From contig CAMYJW010000021.1 in NCBI GenBank assembly GCA_947258815.1, forward strand, positions 1-64,000: DNA of 64,000 nucleotides, given 5' to 3'. The stretch's first letter is position 1; each line of letters opens with the position of its first letter. A program made the translations under genes and the position numbers. A model generated the notes under the pieces. The model was not told the origin of the DNA. It saw only the letters and a list, made by a program, of their open reading frames with translations, and made no database searches. Of this stretch, positions 58,585 to 64,000 are shown piece after piece. The stretch is from an uncultured Sphingomonadaceae bacterium. Lineage in GTDB: Bacteria; Pseudomonadota; Alphaproteobacteria; Sphingomonadales; Sphingomonadaceae.

Positions 58585-59834
58585 GCTCACCTGTCTGGCA
58601 TCCGTTCACGCAACACGGCCTTGAAGAGCCGATCCCGCTGATAGAACGCGCGCAAGGTGCGATCCTGCACACTGCCGATGGCCGTCAGATCATAGACGCG
58701 ATCTCATCGTGGTGGGTCACAACCCACGGCCACTGCAACCCGCGCATCATGGCGGCGATTGCCGAACAGACCACGCGGCTTGATCAACTGATATTCGCGG
58801 GCTGGACGCACGACCCCGCCGAACGGCTGGCGCACGATCTGTGTGCAATGACCCCGCCTGAACTGACCCGCGTGTTCTTTTCCGATTCAGGTTCCACTAG
58901 CGTTGAAGTCGCGCTCAAAATGGCGCTGGGATTCTGGGCCGCGCACGACCCTGCGCGCCAGGCGATAATCGTGATGGAACACAGCTATCACGGCGATACC
59001 ATCGGCGCGATGTCTGTCGGGGAGCGCGGGGTTTTCAATCAGCCATACGAGCCGCTGCTGTTCGATGTCACCACCGTGCCCTTCCCCGCTTCCGGCGCGC
59101 AGCAGCAAACCCTCGACACACTGGAAGCGGCCTGCGCAAGCGGCGCGGCGGCATTTATCGTCGAACCGCTGGTTCTGGGCGCCGGGGGAATGCTGATGTA
59201 TTCGGCCGATCTTCTGGCGCAAATGCGCGCAATCTGCGCGCGCCACGGCGTGTTGTTCATCGCCGATGAGGTAATGACCGGCTGGGGCCGAACCGGCACG
59301 CTGCTTGCGTGCGAACAGGCCGAAATATCGCCCGATATCCTGTGTCTTTCCAAAGGGTTGACCGGCGGTTCGCTGCCGCTTGCCGTAACCATGGCGAGCG
59401 AGCCGGTATTCAAGGCGCATTACAGCACCGACCGGGCAAGAATGTTCTTCCATTCATCCAGCTACACCGCAAACCCGATTGCCTGCGCCGCGGCCAACGC
59501 CAATCTGGCGATCTGGCGCGAAGAGCCGGTGCGCGAACGGATCGCGACACTGATCGGCTGGCAGACCGCTTTGCTGGAGAGGTTATCTGCGCTTCCCGGC
59601 GTGGTGCGCACGCGGCAGGCCGGAACGATCATCGCGTTCGATATCGAGGATCGCGGCGAATCGGGCTATCTGTCAGACATCGCGCCGCGCCTGCGCCAGC
59701 ATTGTCTGGATAAGGACGTGCTGCTGCGCCCGCTGGGCAACACCGTCTATCTCATGCCACCTTATTGCATCGAGGAAGCCCAACTGGCCCATATCGGCAA
59801 CGTGCTTGCCGATGGCATTGCCGCAATCGGCTGA
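58581..59834 (+). CDS. bioA: Adenosylmethionine-8-amino-7-oxononanoate aminotransferase
   Basis: A 417-aa class III PLP aminotransferase using SAM as amino donor. [17 protein letters not shown] is the BioA start, [50 protein letters not shown] and the PLP Lys in [13 protein letters not shown] start 58581 overlaps bioD as GTGA. bioB is not in the window, so the final sulfur insertion is encoded elsewhere. Its stop lies two nt from the convergent virB11 stop. Confidence 0.95.
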   Translation: MSSPVWHPFTQHGLEEPIPLIERAQGAILHTADGRQIIDAISSWWVTTHGHCNPRIMAAIAEQTTRLDQLIFAGWTHDPAERLAHDLCAMTPPELTRVFFSDSGSTSVEVALKMALGFWAAHDPARQAIIVMEHSYHGDTIGAMSVGERGVFNQPYEPLLFDVTTVPFPASGAQQQTLDTLEAACASGAAAFIVEPLVLGAGGMLMYSADLLAQMRAICARHGVLFIADEVMTGWGRTGTLLACEQAEISPDILCLSKGLTGGSLPLAVTMASEPVFKAHYSTDRARMFFHSSSYTANPIACAAANANLAIWREEPVRERIATLIGWQTALLERLSALPGVVRTRQAGTIIAFDIEDRGESGYLSDIAPRLRQHCLDKDVLLRPLGNTVYLMPPYCIEEAQLAHIGNVLADGIAAIG

Positions 59835-59836
59835 CG

Positions 59837-60886
59837 TCAGAGCAGCGATTTCGCTTCGCTGAGATCGGAAATGCCGCGTTTGCCGTCGCGCCGGTCGAGC
59901 TGGACGACAATGTCGATCACCGATGCGGCATATTCCAGCGTTTCCGCGCGCGTCAGGCCGATGTTGGACTGCATCGCCATCAGCGCGATCTGATCCAGCG
60001 CCCCGCGCGGGGTGTTGGCGTGAACGGTTGAAAACGAACCGGGATGGCCGGTGTTGATTGCCCGCAGGAAGCTGACCGTTTCGGTGCCGCGCAGTTCGCC
60101 CAGCACGATCCGGTCCGGCCGCAACCGCAGCGCCGCCTGCAACAGATCGTTCGCGGTCACTTTCGCTTCGCCCAGTTCGCCTTTTACGGCAACCAGCCCG
60201 ACACCGTTTTGCCCCGGAAGGCGCAGTTCAGGCGTGTCCTCGACCAGAACCACCCGCTCATGCGCGGGAATTTCGCGCATCATCGCGTTGAGGAAGGTGG
60301 TCTTGCCGGTGGATGTGCCGCCCGAAATCAGGATCGTGCGCCGCCGCCGTATCGCATCACGCAGGAATGCAATCGGCTGTGCCATGGCATCGGGCATCGG
60401 CGGCTCTTCGCGCGGCGCAATCGGCCCGCGATCATAAGCGTCCAGTTCCAGATCAAGCAAGCGATGACGACGTATCGCCAGTGCCCAGTGGCTGCGGGTT
60501 GCAGGCGGGCCGACAAGCTGGATACGCGCCCCGCCCGCGCCGTTCGCGGCAGGCAATGTCGCGGCCAGCAACGGATGTTCACGATTGATCCCCTGATGGC
60601 TGATCCGCGCGACCTGTTCGGCCATGCGCTGGAGCAGCTGATCGGTCATCTCGGGCAGTTCGATGCGCTGCATTCCGGGTTTTTCGGCGTCTTCGATCCA
60701 GATTTCGCCGGGACGGTTGACCAGAATTTCGGTCACGCTGCCGCGATCGAGCCAGCGACGCAACGGCGCGAGATAGGCATCGAGATACACACTGCGTGCC
60801 AGCGGCACGGCGGAGTCCGCCTGTTCCGCCCCCGACCCCGGCTCCGACGCCGACGCCGACGCAATGCGATGGATGTCTGCACTCAT
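59837..60886 (-). CDS. virB11: Type IV secretion ATPase VirB11
   Basis: A 349-aa hexameric ATPase of the secretion-system base. N-terminal domain with SVTEILVNRPGEIWIEDAEK; Walker A ISGGTSTGKTTFLNAMM (about 187-203), VLVEDTPELRLP (Asp box), ALRLRPDRIVLGELRGTETV (Walker B) and NTGHPGSFSTVHANTPRGAL (His box). Transcribed after virB10 with a 21-nt gap. Confidence 0.95.
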   Translation of the reverse strand: MSADIHRIASASASEPGSGAEQADSAVPLARSVYLDAYLAPLRRWLDRGSVTEILVNRPGEIWIEDAEKPGMQRIELPEMTDQLLQRMAEQVARISHQGINREHPLLAATLPAANGAGGARIQLVGPPATRSHWALAIRRHRLLDLELDAYDRGPIAPREEPPMPDAMAQPIAFLRDAIRRRRTILISGGTSTGKTTFLNAMMREIPAHERVVLVEDTPELRLPGQNGVGLVAVKGELGEAKVTANDLLQAALRLRPDRIVLGELRGTETVSFLRAINTGHPGSFSTVHANTPRGALDQIALMAMQSNIGLTRAETLEYAASVIDIVVQLDRRDGKRGISDLSEAKSLL

Positions 60887-60907
60887 GGTTTCAAATTCCC
60901 GAACCGC

Positions 60908-62035
60908 TCAGGAGACTTTGGAAAAGTCCAGATCCTTGGCCGTGAATACGCGAATCGGCTCCCCCTGACGCACGCGGATGGTCGGGCCAAGCTGTCCGCT
61001 CTGGTTGATCGCGGCCGCTGCGGCAGACTGTCCGCCGCCGCCGATTACCACCGCAGCGTTGCCGCCCAGTGCAGACAGGCCACCCACTACGGAAAGCAGC
61101 ATCGCCGATCCGAACCGCTCAAAGAAGTGACTGTCGACATCGCCAGCCAGGCCATTCTCACCATTAAAGCCCACTGCGGGCGATCCGAGATTGACCGAAA
61201 CGCCATCGGGCCGGATCAGCCGGGTCCACACGACATAAGCGCGCTTCTGGCCAGCGGAAAGACCGGACTTGTACTGGCCGATAAGCCGCGATGAGCGCGG
61301 CACCAGCGTGGTTGCGCCATCGAACGATTTGACATCGGTGCTGACCATCGCGCGCACATAGCCGGGCACGTTGGTATCAATCGCTGTTTCCAGAACCGCG
61401 GGGATCAGCGTGCCTTGCGTCACCGTGGTGCGCGGGTCGAAGGTCGCTTCGGCCATCGCTTTCGATCCGCCGACACCGCCGATGCGCGCGGCAAAATCGG
61501 CATTGGAATCACCTTTGCCGTCACCCGCAACGGGTGCGGCGGCCACGGCGGCGGCCACCGGCAGCCCGCCCGCATCGAACACAACCGTGGGGCTGGCATG
61601 CGGATTGGACGCCAGCGCGGGCGAAGCGGCAGTCCCTGGCGGCTTGGCCAGAACCGGCGAACGACTGGGCGCGGGCAATACGCGCTTTGGCGCGGCGGCA
61701 GGTTTGGCCTCTGCGAGGCGCGGGTTCTTCGCCGGATCATAACCAGGGCTTGCCGGTGCCGCAGCGGGCGATTGCGCCTGCTGCGAAGCCGCAGCTTGTT
61801 CCGTCCCCGGATTGCGCGCGGCGTCCATTGACCAAAGCGTCAGCGCACCGAGCCCGGCGACAATCGCCACACCGGCAACAAGGCCCAGTCCTTCGCCGCG
61901 TTTGCGCTGAGAAACGGACGGCAGAACATTGCGCGTCGTCAGGTCAATAACCTGCGCGCCCTCGTCGGCATTGTCGCGCGGATCGTGATCAAGCGACGCG
62001 CTGTTGCGTTCGCGAACGTTCGCGTTGGGTGCCAT
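60908..62035 (-). CDS. virB10: Type IV secretion protein VirB10
   Basis: A 375-aa protein that spans inner and outer membranes. Cytoplasmic 45 residues, one membrane helix (LGLVAGVAIVAGLGALTLW, about 50-68), an Ala/Pro-rich periplasmic linker (75-150), and the C-terminal TrbI/VirB10 domain with VTQGTLIPAVLETAIDTNVP, GYVRAMVSTDV, and LVPRSSRLIGQYKSGLSAGQ. Follows virB9 after two nt. Confidence 0.93.
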   Translation of the reverse strand: MAPNANVRERNSASLDHDPRDNADEGAQVIDLTTRNVLPSVSQRKRGEGLGLVAGVAIVAGLGALTLWSMDAARNPGTEQAAASQQAQSPAAAPASPGYDPAKNPRLAEAKPAAAPKRVLPAPSRSPVLAKPPGTAASPALASNPHASPTVVFDAGGLPVAAAVAAAPVAGDGKGDSNADFAARIGGVGGSKAMAEATFDPRTTVTQGTLIPAVLETAIDTNVPGYVRAMVSTDVKSFDGATTLVPRSSRLIGQYKSGLSAGQKRAYVVWTRLIRPDGVSVNLGSPAVGFNGENGLAGDVDSHFFERFGSAMLLSVVGGLSALGGNAAVVIGGGGQSAAAAAINQSGQLGPTIRVRQGEPIRVFTAKDLDFSKVS

Positions 62036-62037
62036 GA

Positions 62038-62937
62038 TCAGTTACTCCAGCTCGAAATGGTTCGATCGGTTCGGCCCTGCCTTGCCAGCGCCCAGCGGGG
62101 CTTGAACGACGGGTGCACTTTTTCAAACGTGCGCCACAGGTTCACCCCGGCCTGCATGTCTTTGGCCACCGAGCCATTCAGATTTTTCAGTGTCGCGCTG
62201 GCTTTGCCGTTCCGCAAAACGATCAGCGCGGGCACATCGTCAATTACGATCGTGCTGCCCCGCACGACGTAGTTGACCGGGCCTTCAACGCCTTCAGCAT
62301 TACGCACGAGAATCGCCGGGACCGCGCGCTTTTCATCCCAAAGAAGATAGGTCGCATTGCCATCGTCATAGATTCGCGCGGGATGCAGTTTGCTATCACC
62401 CTTGCGCGCCCAGGCGAAATTGAGCTGCGCCGGATCTGCCGGCTTGACCATGGGATCGTCCGAAATCGTTTCGCGTTCGGCAACGCTCAGCGCGGCAAGA
62501 TCGCCAGCGGGCACCGCTTTCGACGCCTTCCTGTCACCCTCCTCAACCTCGTCCGCATATGTAAACTTAAGCATATACAGCGGCTTGGATCTGGCTGTTG
62601 CGATAAGATCGAAGAAGTAGGTTCGCTTGTCGGTCACCACGGTCATATTGGTGCGTGCGCCAGGTTGCAGCGGTTTGACGAACAACAGGTTGGCACGCTT
62701 GTTCGGCGTGATCTGCCACTTCTGCGAATCGCCGACTGCAACATTCTCGATGCTCTCGTTCTTGGCGAAAGCAACGGTCGCCTGCACGCCGAGCTTGCCA
62801 TCGATCCGCACCACTTCCTCGGCACTGTATTCGTGCGATACCAGCCGCGAATCGGCCAGCGCCGGACTCGCTCCGGCGATCAGAGCTGCCAGTGCCGTCG
62901 CCCTGAATACAGCTGCAAAAGCCTTGCCGCGCTTCAT
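62038..62937 (-). CDS. virB9: Type IV secretion protein VirB9
   Basis: A 299-aa periplasmic/outer-membrane core protein. Signal peptide to SPALA-DS, then RLVSHEYSAEEVVRIDGKLG, the N-terminal beta domain with VGDSQKWQITPNKRANLLFV, TNMTVVTDKRTYFFDLIA, and the C-terminal domain with YDDGNATYLLWDEKRAVPAI. Overlaps virB6 by four nt (ATGA). No virB7 lipoprotein or virB8 separates virB6 and virB9. Confidence 0.92.
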   Translation of the reverse strand: MKRGKAFAAVFRATALAALIAGASPALADSRLVSHEYSAEEVVRIDGKLGVQATVAFAKNESIENVAVGDSQKWQITPNKRANLLFVKPLQPGARTNMTVVTDKRTYFFDLIATARSKPLYMLKFTYADEVEEGDRKASKAVPAGDLAALSVAERETISDDPMVKPADPAQLNFAWARKGDSKLHPARIYDDGNATYLLWDEKRAVPAILVRNAEGVEGPVNYVVRGSTIVIDDVPALIVLRNGKASATLKNLNGSVAKDMQAGVNLWRTFEKVHPSFKPRWALARQGRTDRTISSWSN

Positions 62938-64000
62938 CGCTTTATCTCCTTTGCTGCGGGTCTCGACGCGCCATCGTTCGACGCGCTGCGATAGCGGCTG
63001 CCGATGCCACGCGCGCGATTTTGCGTGCGCGCTGCAACAGGCTCCAGCCCACCTCCGCTGACCTGCGTGATAACCGTGCGGCGATCCCCGGATCGCCCAG
63101 GCTGCGCGGGTTGTCCGGCTCCCGCCACTTCGCCCGCCGACTGATTGGCCGCAACAAGCGGCGCTCTGCGCGAATCCGATGCCTGTGCCGGGACCAGCGG
63201 CGCGACATGCGATGCCGCGTTCGCACCCGCCTGCACCGCGTCAGCAAAATTCGCTGCATGCCCCGTGTCGGCACCATCGCCCCGCGCAAGGCCAAACACC
63301 TGCCAGCCTGAAACCATGGTTCCGGCAACCTTGAGCACCATCACCATCAACGCGACATGAACCGCCGCCAGCAGGAACAGCGCCATCGCCCCGCGCCCGC
63401 TGATCGGCTCAACACTTTGCGACAACCCGGAAATAACCGGCACCAGCAATTCAAGCGTGATCCCGCCCGCCAACACCACGAACAGCGGCGTCAATGCCGT
63501 CAGCGCAACACCGCGCACCCAGCCCGCCGTAAGCCCTCTGGTCGGGCCGAACAGCGCAAGGATAACAAACACCGGCCCCAGCGCCAGCAGCACCGCCAGC
63601 GCAATCCGCGCGGTCAGCAAAACGCCAACCGTGCCCAGCAACAGCAACAGTGCGCCCAGCCACATGATATCCGCTGGGCTGAACATGCCCGCCGCGCCGC
63701 CAGCCGCCTGCCCCGATCCGCCACCCGAACCACCGCCCGCGCCCGCAGCTCCCTTCGCCACTTCGGAAACCTGCCCGATAGCGGCGAACACGATATCGAT
63801 CCGGTCAGCAAAAATCTGTGTGGCCGAACCTTTCGCGCCGGTCAGCACCGATGCGATCCAGTCCGGCCCGCCAATCGCCAGATTCCAGAACACGCTTTGA
63901 TAAGCGACCCAGCTTGTCGCAAATGTCAGCACCAGGCCGAATGTCAGCATGCGCGGCGTCAGCGCCGAAATGCCCAGCCGCGATCGCCCCGTCAGCAGCG
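62934..64000 (-). CDS. virB6: Type IV secretion protein VirB6 (partial at right edge)
   Basis: At least 355 codons; the frame is open through base 64000, so the true start lies outside. Several membrane helices: LVLTFATSWVAYQSVFWNL, IMWLGALLLLLGTVGVLLTA, and VLLALGPVFVILALFG, matching the TrbL/VirB6 layout of an inner-membrane channel with a large periplasmic loop rich in Gly (KGAAGAGGGSGGGSGQAAGG, about mid-protein). C-terminal 90 residues are hydrophilic. Confidence 0.9.
   Translation of the reverse strand, partial: LLTGRSRLGISALTPRMLTFGLVLTFATSWVAYQSVFWNLAIGGPDWIASVLTGAKGSATQIFADRIDIVFAAIGQVSEVAKGAAGAGGGSGGGSGQAAGGAAGMFSPADIMWLGALLLLLGTVGVLLTARIALAVLLALGPVFVILALFGPTRGLTAGWVRGVALTALTPLFVVLAGGITLELLVPVISGLSQSVEPISGRGAMALFLLAAVHVALMVMVLKVAGTMVSGWQVFGLARGDGADTGHAANFADAVQAGANAASHVAPLVPAQASDSRRAPLVAANQSAGEVAGAGQPAQPGRSGDRRTVITQVSGGGLEPVAARTQNRARGIGSRYRSASNDGASRPAAKEIKR

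Overview
This looks like chromosomal DNA (roughly 60-65% G+C by eye) of an alphaproteobacterium, most likely one of the Sphingomonadales and probably Erythrobacteraceae-like. That placement is an inference from gene content: a cobalamin-riboswitch-controlled BtuB/F/C/D operon, the mdh-sucD-sucA-sucB-lpd order, a str-S10-spc-alpha ribosomal superoperon lacking rpsD and rpmJ, an S5 protein with a long RG-rich N-terminus, and a chromosomal VirB-type secretion locus. There are no tRNA or rRNA genes, no CRISPR array and no recognisable insertion sequence.

Layout. Positions 1-780 are a ragged left edge: the tail of an unknown gene, two tiny overlapping ORFs, and an AT-rich patch (about 36% G+C over 541-660). 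Positions 783-4656 (+) are a lipid/pterin-like cluster: a PTR1/FolM-type reductase, two tandem cyclopropane-fatty-acid-synthase paralogues (the first without the canonical bicarbonate-site Cys), and a secreted Cys-hydrolase-like protein. It ends in a 106-bp palindromic intergenic element. Next come a DUF1801 protein, argG, an RlpA-like protein, a CHRD protein and uvrA. Positions 10857-16100 (-) are a vitamin B12 uptake operon under a cobalamin riboswitch, with a single-domain globin at its end. Positions 16275-18831 (+) hold a Tat-exported NTF2-like protein, a cell-wall hydrolase and a small conserved protein. Positions 19098-26651 (+) form a TCA-cycle operon (mdh-sucD-sucA-sucB-lpdA, without sucC). 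Two glycine-rich envelope paralogues and a prolyl oligopeptidase follow on the minus strand.

Positions 30393-53685 (-) are the ribosomal superoperon, in transcription order rpsL, rpsG, fusA, tuf, rpsJ, rplC-D-W-B, rpsS, rplV, rpsC, rplP, rpmC, rpsQ, rplN-X-E, rpsN, rpsH, rplF, rplR, rpsE, rpmD, a break, rplO, secY, adk, an SRPBCC gene, rpsM, rpsK, rpoA, rplQ. The break between rpmD and rplO holds three plus-strand genes (lipoprotein, truncated lipase-like ORF, GT39-type membrane protein). Promoter-like sequences sit upstream of rplO, secY and rpsM, so the downstream blocks may be transcribed independently. The rpsL leader contains a striking array of three hairpins separated by the identical hexamer CTCAAA.

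Positions 54147-55199 hold two small membrane-anchored proteins (-). Positions 55360-59834 (+) are a tightly overlapping biotin operon (bioF, BioH-like esterase, bioC, bioD, bioA). Positions 59837-64000 (-) are the virB6-virB9-virB10-virB11 part of a type IV secretion system that runs off the right edge.

All assignments come from reading the sequence and from family knowledge. No database search was run.
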